Shown: positions 26,145-35,050, numbered from the stretch's first letter. The stretch: DNA of 64,000 nt from CAVQBC01 sp963848415 (GCA_963848415.1 CAWKDN010000001.1:1860001-1924000); one strand, 5' to 3'. Numbers and translations are program-made. The notes: generated by a model from the letters alone, not told the origin.

Positions 26145-28251
26145 CTACGGCCACCAGTAGTCCCCGGGCTGGACCGGCCGCCACATGAGCATCTGCGCGT
26201 AGTAGTTGTCCCGTATGTCGCTGAAGTCCACCTGCGTCTCCGTGCAGGTCGTGTAGTACTGGGCCCTTGCTGCACGTCGGGTTCCGGCCCTCGGGCATGT
26301 AGGCGCGCTGGTACCAGACGTGCGGGCCGGGTTTGTCCGGTTCGCTGAGGTTGGCGCGATACACATAGAGCCCGCGGTACCCCGGACGGAAGGTGTCGCT
26401 CAGCCACATGTGACCGCTCAGCCGCTCGCGGTCGTTCTTTGGGCTCATGGTGGTGGTTCTGAAGCCGGTGTTCTTGTTCAGCCAGGCCAGCGGGCTGTCA
26501 CCCTCCCAGCCGTCGATCAGGCCCTTGTAGTCGTCCTCGCTCGGGAACTTCCAGTCGCTCCACGGACCGAGCGAGGGGAGCGGCAAGTCGGTCCGCTTCG
26601 GGAGGGTGTACGGGAAGTGGCGCGAGCCCCCGCAGCTTGAGGAGAATCCAGCGATCGTGCAGGTCTCAGGCTGCCAGACTGACGTCCAGTTGAGGGCGGC
26701 AAGGCCGTTGAGCGGCCACGAGGCCTGCGGCCACATCCGCATCGTGCGGCGATCGATGAACGTTCCGGCGGGCAGCGTTGGCTTGAGCTGCAGCTTCTGC
26801 TGCTCGATGTTGGCCCCGAACTTGTCGAGGTCGAGCTGGATCGTCGCCGGCGACAGGCAATCCTGTGGGACCGGAGTATTGGTGCAGGACCTCGTGTTCC
26901 AGTACTCGACCAGCAGGTTGGCCAGGCGGAGCTGATAGACGGCGTAGTAGTTGTAGACGTCCCGGACGCTCTGCGATTCCGCCTGCGTGAACCATCGATC
27001 CCGCGCGGCGGCCTTCTTCGAGGCGGCCACGAGGATGTTGGTCACGCCCGGGATCGGGTTGGTCAAGAGCAGGTTCAGTCGGTTGCGTTGGCCCTCGAGG
27101 CCGGAGATCGAGGCCAGCATCCTCTTCGTCGCTCCCACGCGACCAGGGTCGTCCTGCGTGAGCTTCAACAGGTTGACCATCTCCTGCTGGTTGGTGTCGA
27201 TCGTGTCGATGATGGGGACGGTCGGCGCCGTCGCGGCGTCGTACTGGCCGGCAAGGACCTCCTTGAGGATCGTGTCCGAGGTTTGCTGGAGGTTGTTCAC
27301 GCGTTTCGTGAGCTCTTGGATCATCTCGATGATCTTCTCGGTGTCGGGCTTGGGCAGCAGGAACTCCTTGACGTCCTTGAGCCCCCAGTAGTCCAGCAAC
27401 CGGCCGAGAATCCACTTGCCGCCAACCTGTGCGCCCTCACTCACGAGCGAGAGGCCGAAGTCCTTGAGACCGTCCTTGACGAGCTTGGTGACATCGGTCT
27501 CCTTCCACCATTCCCCCAAGCCCAATGGGTCGTCCCCGAGAGGGGCGGCGGCGGCGCGCGCCTTCGTCGCCCGGAACGGGTGTCGGCGATCGCGCTGCGC
27601 CTTGCGGATCAGTGCGCGGTTCAGCTTGCCGCTACTGCCGGCGCGGAAGGCTGCGGCGACGTACCTGTCACCGTCGAACGTCGTGTCATCGGCGGCCAGG
27701 TCGACGTGGTCGAAGTGCGACGGGATGGCCAGCAGCCGGTGGACGACACGCCTGGCGCGGGCGGTGCTGATGCCGGGGCGCGCCCGCCGTACGGCATGGG
27801 TCAGTGTGCTCACCGGTGTGATGAGCACGCTCATGATCTGGTCGCCCTCGTTCCACACCCTGGCGTGAAACGAGCCGCGCAGAACGCGTCCGTGGACCCG
27901 CCCGCCGGTCACGCTGACGATGAAACAACGCGGAAGGCGATCGAAGTCGAGGAGCGCCGCACCCGCCGAATTGGTGCGCTCTGCCCGGGCGCCATTGGCG
28001 TGGCGCAGGGATGCGCCGGCGACAACACCGCGCCGGCTCGTCGGACGCGCACAACGGTAGGCACGGATCAGCCCGCCGGAGACCGGGGTGTCGCCGTCCG
28101 CGTGCGCGTCCACGAGCACGGACTCCGGGGACCGCGCGGCAAGAGCCGGCGCGACCCCGAGGGACGCCCCGGCCACCGCGAACACCGCGGCCGCGACGAG
28201 CGCGAACGCCGCTCGGTGAAGGATCGTGCGGCGGACCGAAGCGCGCATCAT
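26145..28251 (-). CDS. Large secreted protein of unknown function, one frameshift near its end
   Basis: About 702 residues. Signal peptide (FALVAAAVFAVAGASLGVAP), then a beta-rich N-domain of about 110 residues resembling carboxypeptidase-regulatory-like folds (TPVSGGLIRAYRC). Next is a helical domain (about residues 230-480) with predicted amphipathic helices such as TEKIIEMIQELTKRVNNLQQ and DVYNYYAVYQLRLANLLVEY. The C-domain has Trp-rich and Cys-containing segments. A one-base loss in the GGGCCC at about 26261-26266 shifts the frame; the other frame continues sensibly (YYTTCTETQVDFSDIRDNYY) and stops at 26145. Uncorrected, the frame would run antisense through the tRNA, which argues for the corrected end. 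The long helical part recalls helical pore-forming toxins, but I recognise no family. A coupled leader ORF and a SARP-type promoter precede it. Confidence 0.72.
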
Positions 28252-28310
28252 CGGCGTGCGGACCCTCGCGGGGAGCCAAGCGCCGCGGTCAGCCTGCCGG
28301 TGGTGTTCAT
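28248..28310 (-). CDS. Leader peptide (20 aa) coupled to the secreted protein gene
   Basis: A 20-codon ORF starting at ATG 28310 with an excellent ribosome site (GGAGG, seven bases before) and ending in TGA that overlaps the ATG of the large secreted protein (ATGA). The secreted gene itself has only a weak ribosome site, so its translation probably depends on this leader. The peptide is Thr/Arg/Gly-rich with no signal. An alternative is that this is the true start of the secreted protein, separated from it by an indel. Confidence 0.5.
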   Translation of the reverse strand: MNTTGRLTAALGSPRGSARR

Positions 28311-28353
28311 CGCCTAGCCTCCTGGCGGGTTCGCGGTTCGACGGTCGATCCGA

Positions 28354-28395
28354 GTTCTACGCGCGGGGCGCAACCCGCCCGCAAGCCGAGCGCAA
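28354..28395 (-). promoter_or_regulatory. SARP-type promoter of the large secreted protein
   Basis: On the minus strand three TTGCG repeats occur with an exact 11-bp period (plus-strand CGCAA at 28369, 28380 and 28391). The last is followed after 8 bases by GTAGAAC, a plausible -10 hexamer (TAGAAC). Direct repeats with 11-bp spacing ending about 8 bp before the -10 is the known layout of SARP (ActII-ORF4, DnrI) binding sites. The same array occurs at 29779-29821. Confidence 0.65.
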
Positions 28396-28421
28396 CGCCG
28401 GACTCGCCCGACGCCTCATGG

Positions 28422-29747
28422 TCAGGGAAATCGCACGACACTGCGATCGAGCGGCATCTGGTGCCGGCGTGTCCCCGGATCACCGGCAGGGGCAAAGGGC
28501 AGCTGCCCGTTGGACCGCAGGCCGAGGACCTCGTCGGAGAGGTCCGGGCTGGTGATCTGGCCCAGGAACCGGAAGCGTCTGAAGACGAACGGCAGGCCGT
28601 CGCTGGCGAAGCTGCGCCCGGTCTGGACCTGGAGATGGAGGTGTGGCGTGGCCGAGTTGCCGCTGTTGCCGAGCCGTCCCAACACCTGGCCACGGCGAAC
28701 GCGCTCTCCGTCGCGGACCCGGACGGAGCCCCGCTTCATGTGTGCGTAGAGCAGGTAGATCCCCGGCGCGACGCGCAGCGTGACGCGATTGCCGGGGAGG
28801 TCGACGAAGGGCGGCGGTGTGGGATTGTTCGGCGGCGTGTGATTCTCGAAGCCGTCGCGGGCCTCTACCACCCGTCCACCGGCGGCGGCGATCAAGGGCT
28901 GGCCGTAGCTCAGGTAGCTGGACAGACGGCGGGGGTCTCCGACCCAGGCTCGATGTTGCTCGTCGAGCCGCATCCAGTCGATGGCGAAGCGTTGCGGGAC
29001 GACCTGCTTGCCGTCCACGACGAGCAGGCCCCGGCGATGATGGGTGTCGTTGTCGCAGCACCCCTCGCCCGCCCCCCACGTGCCGCTGCGCACGGGCGGG
29101 CCCAGCGACAACGGGGGTCGAGCGCCCAGCGCGACGCGACCGACCAGGCTCGTGAACCGTATTGACCGTTCGCCCGCTGCGGGGCGGGTGGAGCTCACGA
29201 TCCGATGCTCCAGGACGCGGGGCAGGCCCGCCTTGCGCCGCGCCAGGACGTCGAGCCAGATGACCGCCGAACCGGAGGCCCCCAGCACGGTCGTCGGGGG
29301 TGGCGTCCCTCCCCTCGGGGCGCCGCCGACCGGATTCATCCTCGAGGACAGTGCATCTCCGGCAAGCGAGAGCAGCACCCGGTGGGTCCTGGCATCGCGG
29401 ACCTCGAGCTGCTCGACGTCGACCGCGAACGGCGTCGCGCCCGTCAGCACGAGCTCATACGCGATGTGAAGGCGTCCGTCGCTTCCCCGCACGGCGCTCG
29501 GGCGCGTGAGCACCGACGCCGCGAGCCCGGTGAATTGTGGGTCGGCAGCGGTCCCTGCCACGGCGGCGCCGGGGTCCGCGGCCGTCCTCGCCTGCGCCGA
29601 GGTCGATAGCCCTGCCACCGCGATCAGCACCGCGACGACAACCGCGAGCCACCATGTGCGCCGCCGTCTCCCCGGCCCGATGAACGTCTCCATCTCAGTG
29701 GCGGCCAAGGCTGCGGCAGCGACAAGCACCCTGCGTACGGCAACCAT
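28422..29747 (-). CDS. Secreted M23-family (LytM) metallopeptidase
   Basis: A 441-residue exported protein with a hydrophobic segment (WWLAVVVAVLIAVAGLS) near residue 35. A beta-rich N-domain of about 180 residues (residues about 60-240) precedes an M23 domain: VVEARDGFENH, GNRVTLRVAPGIYLLYAHMK, VRRGQVLGRLGNSGNSATPHLHLQV. The HLH pair and the preceding His in LYAHMK match the LytM zinc and catalytic site. The first HxxxD motif is less clear. It probably cuts peptidoglycan or a peptide outside the cell. ATG 29747 is chosen because GGGGG precedes it and it lies about 25 bases after the predicted transcription start; ATG 29693 has no ribosome site. Confidence 0.8.
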   Translation of the reverse strand: MVAVRRVLVAAAALAATEMETFIGPGRRRRTWWLAVVVAVLIAVAGLSTSAQARTAADPGAAVAGTAADPQFTGLAASVLTRPSAVRGSDGRLHIAYELVLTGATPFAVDVEQLEVRDARTHRVLLSLAGDALSSRMNPVGGAPRGGTPPPTTVLGASGSAVIWLDVLARRKAGLPRVLEHRIVSSTRPAAGERSIRFTSLVGRVALGARPPLSLGPPVRSGTWGAGEGCCDNDTHHRRGLLVVDGKQVVPQRFAIDWMRLDEQHRAWVGDPRRLSSYLSYGQPLIAAAGGRVVEARDGFENHTPPNNPTPPPFVDLPGNRVTLRVAPGIYLLYAHMKRGSVRVRDGERVRRGQVLGRLGNSGNSATPHLHLQVQTGRSFASDGLPFVFRRFRFLGQITSPDLSDEVLGLRSNGQLPFAPAGDPGTRRHQMPLDRSVVRFP

Positions 29748-29778
29748 CAAGAACCCCCGAAGTCGACGAGTCGACGCG

Positions 29779-29821
29779 GTTCTACGCCGGGGGGCGCAAG
29801 CGGATCGCAAACGAAGCGCAA
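29779..29821 (-). promoter_or_regulatory. SARP-type promoter of the M23 peptidase
   Basis: Minus strand: TTGCG three times with an exact 11-bp period (plus-strand CGCAA at 29795, 29806 and 29817), nine bases, then GTAGAAC. Similarity to the 28354 site continues past the -10 as a GTCGAC..GTCGA stretch. The array sits in the region shared with the divergent SARP-REC-EAL gene, so that gene may be autoregulated. A GATAGT at 29853 could serve as -10 for a near-leaderless rightward transcript. Confidence 0.65.
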
Positions 29822-29864
29822 TGCGTCGTTGGCGCGGGCGGGCGGCCGATGGGATAGTTCGTAC

Positions 29865-31853
29865 GTGTCAGCGACAAGGATCTCGCTCCTCGGCCGCGTT
29901 TCGATCGACAGCGAGGACCACGCCGCCGCGCCGCGCGAGCTCTCCGGACGCCGCGCCGAGCTCGTCTTCGCGTATCTCGCCGCCGAGCACCACCGGAGGG
30001 TCAGCCGCCACGAGCTCGCCGACGCGCTGTGGGGCGGCTTGCTGCCGGACACGTGGGCCTCTGCCGTGCGCGGGGTGGTCACCGACGTGCGCCGGTTCAT
30101 CGAGGAGGCCGGGTTGGACCCGGCCGAGGTGCTCGTCGCGACGGGGGGCGGCTACCAGCTCCGGCTTCCGGAGGGCGTGGTGGTCGACGTCGACGAGGCC
30201 CGTGACGCGCTCGCGGCCGCGCGCGAGGAGCTCGCGGCCCGCGCCCTGTCCGCGGCGGTGGCGCACGCCGAGCGCGCCGCCGCGCTGGCGCGGCTGCCGT
30301 TCCTGCCCCAGCACGAGGGCAACTGGGTCGACGGTGTGCGAGGCGAGCTCGAGTCGCTTCACGTCAGCGCGCTCGAGCTGCAGGTGCGCGCGCGGGGCGA
30401 GGCCGGCGATCCCCGCGGCGCAGCCACCGCGGCCGAGCGGCTCGTCCAGGCCGAGCCGTTCAGCGAAGCTGCCCATCAGCTGCGGATCCGCGTGCTCGGC
30501 GAGGCGGGCGACCGCACCGGCGCCGTCGCTGCGTACGAGCGCTGCCGCAAGGTGCTCGTCTCGGAGCTCGGGGTCGAGCCGTCGGCGGAGACGGAATCCG
30601 TGCTCCGCCAGGCGCTGGAGCGCGAGCCAGGGCGTCCCGCGCCGACGGGGCTCGACCCGTACTCGGTGCTGGTCGTCGAGGATCACGACTTCCAGCGCCG
30701 CACCGCGGTGCAGCTGCTGCGCGGGCTGGGCGTCGGCACGATCGAGGAGGCCGCCGACGGGCATGCGGCGCTCGCGCTGATCGACGGATCGGGGCCACCG
30801 GACGTGATCGTCGTCGACCTCGACTTGCCGGGGATGGACGGCGTCGAGCTCATCCGCCACGTGGGGGAGCGGGAGATCGCGAGCGCGGTGATCATCTCCA
30901 GCCGGCTCGATCCGAAGGTGGTGCACGCCGTCGAGGCGCTCACCGAGTCCTACGGCCTCGACCTCCTCGGGGCGATCGAGAAGCCCCTCACGTCGCGCCG
31001 GCTGGCCGAGCTGCTGGCTGTTCACCGGCGAGAGCCGGCGGGTCGCAGCGGCGACGATCGCCGCAGCACGGTCACCGCAGCCGACGTGGCTGACGCGCTC
31101 GACGACGAGCGCATAGTGATCCGGTTCCGGCCGATGGTCGATCTGGCGACCGGCAGCGTCAGTGGCGCCGCGCTGGTCCCGGGCTGGCGCGATCACGACG
31201 GAGGCTGGATTGCGCTGCCGGCGTTCCTTCCGGTGCTCGAGGCGGAGGGGTTGGTGAGCCAGTTCACCGATCACGTGCTCGACCTGGCCTGCGCCGGCCT
31301 TCGCGACCTCGCCGGCGGAGGGCCCGACCTCGACGCAACGATCAGGGTGCCGGGGCGATGCTTCGACGACGTCGGCCTGGCGGACCGCTTCGCGGAGATC
31401 GCCCGCGAGCGCGGCGTCGATCCGCGCCGGATCGTGTGCGGAGTCGGGGAGCGCGTGCTGCGGCGCGACGCGTCGGCGCTCCTGGTGCTGACGCGCCTGC
31501 GGCTGAAGGGCTTCGGCGTGTGCGTCGAGGACTTCGGGACCGCTCACACGTCCGCCGAGCACATCCAGCGGTTCCCGCTGACCGCGATCGAGGTCGCGGC
31601 AGGACTGGTGACGGGGGCCGCCGGTGACACCCGCCGGGTGGCGGCGCTGGAGGAGTCGCTGGACTTCGCGCGCGGGCTCGGGCTCGTCGTGGGCGCAGGC
31701 GGGTGCGACAGCGCGGCGGACTTCGATCTGCTGCTGCGGCTCGGCTGCGGCTATGCCACCGGCGCATTGGTCGGCGATCCGATGAGCGTCGACGAGTGGG
31801 TCGCCTGGGACGGCCGCTGGACGCCGCCGTCGTCGGCGGTCGGCTCGCCGTGA
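29865..31853 (+). CDS. SARP-type regulator fused to REC and degenerate EAL domains
   Basis: A 662-residue protein with four modules. Residues 1-95 are an OmpR-type winged helix (RAELVFAYLAAEHHRRVSRH, DALWGG). Residues 100-250 are a bacterial transcriptional activation domain (PFLPQHEGNWVDGVRGELES, AYERCRKVLVSELGVEPSAE). Together these define a SARP. Residues 262-385 are a response-regulator receiver with phospho-acceptor Asp318 (VVDLDLPGMDG) and the Lys of EKPL. Residues 410-645 are EAL-like (FRPMVDLATGSVSGAALVPGW). The EAL motif is broken (GAAL for GAEAL) and DDFG reads EDFG, so c-di-GMP hydrolysis is unlikely; it may be a binding or protein-contact domain. It is coupled by GTGA to a membrane sensor remnant and divergent from the M23 gene. 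The start is a GTG at 29865. Confidence 0.85.
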   Translation: MSATRISLLGRVSIDSEDHAAAPRELSGRRAELVFAYLAAEHHRRVSRHELADALWGGLLPDTWASAVRGVVTDVRRFIEEAGLDPAEVLVATGGGYQLRLPEGVVVDVDEARDALAAAREELAARALSAAVAHAERAAALARLPFLPQHEGNWVDGVRGELESLHVSALELQVRARGEAGDPRGAATAAERLVQAEPFSEAAHQLRIRVLGEAGDRTGAVAAYERCRKVLVSELGVEPSAETESVLRQALEREPGRPAPTGLDPYSVLVVEDHDFQRRTAVQLLRGLGVGTIEEAADGHAALALIDGSGPPDVIVVDLDLPGMDGVELIRHVGEREIASAVIISSRLDPKVVHAVEALTESYGLDLLGAIEKPLTSRRLAELLAVHRREPAGRSGDDRRSTVTAADVADALDDERIVIRFRPMVDLATGSVSGAALVPGWRDHDGGWIALPAFLPVLEAEGLVSQFTDHVLDLACAGLRDLAGGGPDLDATIRVPGRCFDDVGLADRFAEIARERGVDPRRIVCGVGERVLRRDASALLVLTRLRLKGFGVCVEDFGTAHTSAEHIQRFPLTAIEVAAGLVTGAAGDTRRVAALEESLDFARGLGLVVGAGGCDSAADFDLLLRLGCGYATGALVGDPMSVDEWVAWDGRWTPPSSAVGSP

Positions 31854-32562
31854 CCTCCCGCCTGTCGATCCGCCGCACGCTGGCGATCCTGCTCGGCGTC
31901 CTGGGCGTGCTCGTGACTGCGGTGTTCGTGCTCACCACGCTCCAGCTCCGCGGGGCGAACCTCCAGACCGAGGCCGAGAACCGTCGCACGGAGTCCTTCC
32001 GGCTCGCCGACCAGATGCGCCAGACCTCGAACGACCTCACGCGCATGGTGCGGATGTACGTGGCAACCGGCGACCCCCGGTTCCGCGACCACTACGAGGA
32101 GATCCTCGCGATCCGCGCGGGCCAGGGGCCGCGGCCGCGCGACTACGACAGCTCGTTGTGGGACCGTGTCCTCGCAGAGGGGAAGGGGTTCGTCGAGTAC
32201 CTCAGGCCGTAGTCACTCACCGACCAGATGCGCGCCGCGCGCTTTGTCCCAGCGGAGTTCGCCGCCCTCGACGCGGCGCTCGAGGAATCGGACGAGCTCG
32301 CGAGCCTCGAGCGCCGGGTGATGGAGCGCGTGGAGAAGCGCATCGACCGCGGGGTCGACGCCGACTATTTCGGCGATGTCTACTCGGCGTACCGGCTGCT
32401 CGTCGACGACGCCTACCTCGCCGAGAAGGGCGTGATCATGGCCGCGATCGAGCGGTTCATCGACCTGGTCGACCAGCGGACCTTGAGCGACGTCGAGGAG
32501 GTGCGCGCCGCCAATCAGCGCCTGTTCGTCGGGCCGATCGCGATCCTCGGGTCGATCGTGCT
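31850..32562 (+). pseudogene. Membrane sensor protein, nonsense codon and 3' deletion
   Basis: An N-terminal membrane span (AILLGVLGVLVTAVFVLTTL) leads into an extracytoplasmic four-helix sensor domain (ADQMRQTSNDLTRMVRMYVA, GDPRFRDHYEEILAIR). An in-frame TAG at 32210 follows VEYLRP. The same frame continues for about 115 codons with clear homologous character (LTDQMRAARFVPAEFAALDA) to the start of the second membrane span (LFVGPIAILGSIVL). There it joins unrelated sequence. No kinase, GGDEF or other output domain remains. It overlaps the SARP-REC-EAL gene by GTGA and was presumably its input partner. Confidence 0.75.
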
Positions 32563-32565
32563 CTC

Positions 32566-33735
32566 GTGGACTTCAGCCTCGCCAACGGCAATGTCACCTA
32601 CTCGACCAGCGGCCAGCTGACGGTGGGCGGCAAGCTCGCCTTCGACGTCGCGGGCTTCGGGCTCGACGCCCAGGTCGACGGCTTCGTCCAGTCCAGCGCC
32701 TTCCAGGTCGCCGGCACGGGCAAGGTCAGGACGCCGGTCAAGGACGTCGACGGCGACGGCCTGCTCTCGAACAAGGAGATCGCCGGCTGCGGCGACTTCC
32801 TGTTCGGCGAGGTCGGGTTCGGCTACACCTGGGGCGACCGGCTGCCGGAGGTCATGGCCGGCTCGTGCGACGTGGGCGAGTGGAAGGTCTCTCCGGCGGC
32901 CTCGGCGGCCCAGCAGCAGTCGCGCACCTACCGGCTGCGCGGCGGGCAGCGCCTCGCGGCCTTCGCCGCGGTCGGCAACGGCGGGCCGCCGGCGGTCACG
33001 CTGACCGGCCCGGGCGGCCGCACGGTCGTGACGCCGCCGAGCGGCCCCGGCTTTGCGACGGAGAACGAGGTCGTCTTCCGCTACGCGACGGACTCGACGA
33101 CCTACGTCGCCGTCGCCCGGCCGGCGGCGGGGCGCTGGACGATCACCGCGAATCCCGGCAGCCCGCCGCTGACCGAGACGCGCCAGGCCGACGGCCTGCC
33201 CGAGCCGCGCGTCCGTGCCCGGGTGCGCGGGCGCGGGAGCCGGCGGGTCCTGGTCTTCCGCGCCAAGCGCATCTCCGGGCAGCGGCTGCGCTTCGCCGAG
33301 CGCGGGGCCGGTGTCGGCCGGACGCTCGCGACGACGCGGCGCGCGCGCGGGCGGATCCGCTTCCGGCCGGCCGACGGGCCGCGCGGGCGCCGGGTCATCC
33401 AGGTCGACGTGCTGCAGCAGGGGTTGCCGCGGGAGCGGCTGAACGTCGCGAGCTACCGGGCGCCGTCGCCCAGCACGCCCGGGCGCGTTCGGGGGTTGCG
33501 CTTGCGCAAGGCCTCGCGCGGGCGCGTGCTCGCGAGCTGGGGCGTCGCCGCGCGAGCGGACCGCTACCGGGTGTCGATCACCGTCTCTGACGGCCGGCGG
33601 CTCATCCGCACGGCGCAACGGCGGCGGCTGACGATCACCGGGGTCGGGCGGCGCGAGCAGGTGCTGGTCCGGGTGCGGGCCGTCAACGCGCTGGGCCGTC
33701 AGGGCGACGCGCGGATCGCGCGGACGCGACGCTGA
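32566..33735 (+). pseudogene. Secreted protein, C-terminal part only
   Basis: The open frame gives about 389 residues starting in mid-domain at VDFSLANGN. It contains an EF-hand-like VDGDGLLSNKE segment, a beta-rich region (PAVTLTGPGGRTVVTPP), an Arg-rich middle and a last fibronectin type III-like domain (GLRLRKASRGRVLASWGVA). There is no signal peptide, although the composition is that of an exported protein. The frame enters directly from the truncated sensor gene near 32563, so this looks like the 3' part of a large gene whose 5' part was deleted. A GTG at 32566 has no ribosome site. Confidence 0.65.
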
Positions 33736-33738
33736 CGC

Positions 33739-33770
33739 GCAGAAGGGCCGTCGTCTGTGACGGCTCTGCA
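33739..33770 (+). terminator. Hairpin after the truncated secreted protein gene
   Basis: Stem AGGGCCGTC with GACGGCTCT (one G-T pair), six-base loop, extended by GCAGA/TCTGC across a three-base bulge. It begins directly after the stop at 33735 and precedes the next gene by about 100 bases. Confidence 0.55.
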
Positions 33771-33870
33771 CCGCTTGTGCACCAACTCTGCGTAATCCGG
33801 CCGATCGCGAGGTTCGCCGTGCTGAGCTGACCCGCATGACGTTCCCGGCGACGGAGGAGAGGGGCTCGTG

Positions 33871-34281
33871 ATGGGCAAGCGAGGGGTGAGCGCGTTGGTC
33901 GTGGTGGTGGTCGTGGCCGTTACGGTGGTGGGCAAGCTGGCCTTCGCGCGGCACGAGCTGGAGACGAGCACGTCGCGGGCGCCCGCGGCCGTGGTGCTCC
34001 GCAAGGCGGTGGACGTCGCGTCCGGGAAGACCATCCGCTGCCCGGGCTTCAGGGTCACGGCGCCCTCGGGCGACGCAAGCGTCGCGCTCATTGTGCGCCG
34101 CGTGCGGGCCCGTGGGGTGTCCTGCGGTCAGGCCAGGGCGGTCATGGGCGGATGGCTCGAGCTGCCCTTCGGGAGCGGCGAGCGCGTCCGGGGCTACCGC
34201 TGCTCGGCGATGCCGACCGACGACGACTTCAACGCGACGTGCACGCGCGGGTCGCGGAGGGTGACGGCGTCCTACGGCTGA
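33871..34281 (+). CDS. Small exported protein (136 aa)
   Basis: An N-terminal signal anchor (VSALVVVVVVAVTVVGKLAF) is followed by a domain of about 100 residues with four Cys (IRCPGF, VSCGQAR, YRCSAMP, NATCTRG), a number suited to two disulfides. Similar small four-Cys proteins are common as secreted unknowns in actinobacteria. ATG 33871 is preceded by GGAGGAGAGGGG; a GTG at 33868 is also possible. No function recognised. Confidence 0.7.
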   Translation: MGKRGVSALVVVVVVAVTVVGKLAFARHELETSTSRAPAAVVLRKAVDVASGKTIRCPGFRVTAPSGDASVALIVRRVRARGVSCGQARAVMGGWLELPFGSGERVRGYRCSAMPTDDDFNATCTRGSRRVTASYG

Positions 34282-34285
34282 CGCT

Positions 34286-34867
34286 TCAGGGGTAGGGCGT
34301 CTCGCCGGCGCCGAGCGACTCGACGTGCTTGGCGATCCGGCGGGCGCGCGTCTCCGGCGTCCTGGCCGTCTGGACGCGGTGGAGGATCGCGTAGCGGTTC
34401 GTGCCGTTCAGGGCGGCGAACGTCTCGGTCAAGCCCGCCGCGTCGAGCGCCGCCGCGAGGTCGTCGGGGACGGTCGCGGTCGCCGGGCCGTCGTAGGCCC
34501 GCTCCCAGCGCCCGTCGGCCTGCGCCCGCTCCACTTCCGCGAGGCCCGCGGGCCGCATCCGGCCGCTCGCGGTCAGTGCCTCGACCTTCAGCCGGTTGAT
34601 CTTCGACCACATGCTCGCCGGGCGGCGCGGGGTGAAGCGCTGCATGTACCACTGGTCGTCGATGCGCTTGGCCTTGCCGTCGATCCAGCCGAAGCAGAGC
34701 GCGACCTCGACCCCACGCGTCCAGTCGAGCGAGGCGATGCCGGTGGCCTTCTTGGCCATCCGGACCCACACCTCGTCCGCCACCCCGCCGTGCGTTTCCA
34801 GCCAGGCCTCGAACGCCTCGGCGTCCTCGAAGAACTCGGTCTCGGGTTCGGCGGCCAAGACGGTCAT
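34286..34867 (-). CDS. YdeI/OmpD-associated family protein
   Basis: A 193-residue protein of the bacteriocin-protection (YdeI/OmpD-associated) family: EFFEDAEAFEAWLETHGG, VWVRMAKKATG, LCFGWIDGKAKRIDDQWYMQ, RFTPRRPASMWSKIN and the C-terminal AAALDAAGLTETFAALNGTN. Family members have been linked to resistance to cationic peptides, but the mechanism is unknown. The ATG at 34867 overlaps the stop of an MFS remnant (ATGA), so the gene was once downstream in an operon whose promoter may now be lost. Confidence 0.85.
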   Translation of the reverse strand: MTVLAAEPETEFFEDAEAFEAWLETHGGVADEVWVRMAKKATGIASLDWTRGVEVALCFGWIDGKAKRIDDQWYMQRFTPRRPASMWSKINRLKVEALTASGRMRPAGLAEVERAQADGRWERAYDGPATATVPDDLAAALDAAGLTETFAALNGTNRYAILHRVQTARTPETRARRIAKHVESLGAGETPYP

Positions 34868-35050
34868 CCTCGCAAAGGCTCGCGCTCCCCGGTGACCCCC
34901 GCGACGGGTGCCCGCCGGCGCCGGGCGCCGAGCGTCGTGGCCGCGAGCACGGCGGCGGCCAAGCATCACGATCGCCTCCACCCGGAAGGCAGCGGCGAAG
35001 CCCTCGACCAGCGCGGCGGCGGGCTGGACGCCCGCGGAGGTCGCGAGCCG
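34864..35050 (-). pseudogene. MFS transporter, C-terminal remnant
   Basis: About 60 residues look like the last membrane helix and tail of a major-facilitator drug transporter: ATSAGVQPAAALVEGFAAAF, RVEAIVML and, after a one-base frame change near 34958, AAAVLAATTLGARRR. It ends in a TGA that overlaps the YdeI start. Everything upstream of this helix is gone. Confidence 0.6.

Noticed and set aside
32158..32565. N-terminal extension of the secreted protein remnant
   Set aside because: This part is out of frame with the sensor gene that clearly occupies the same bases.
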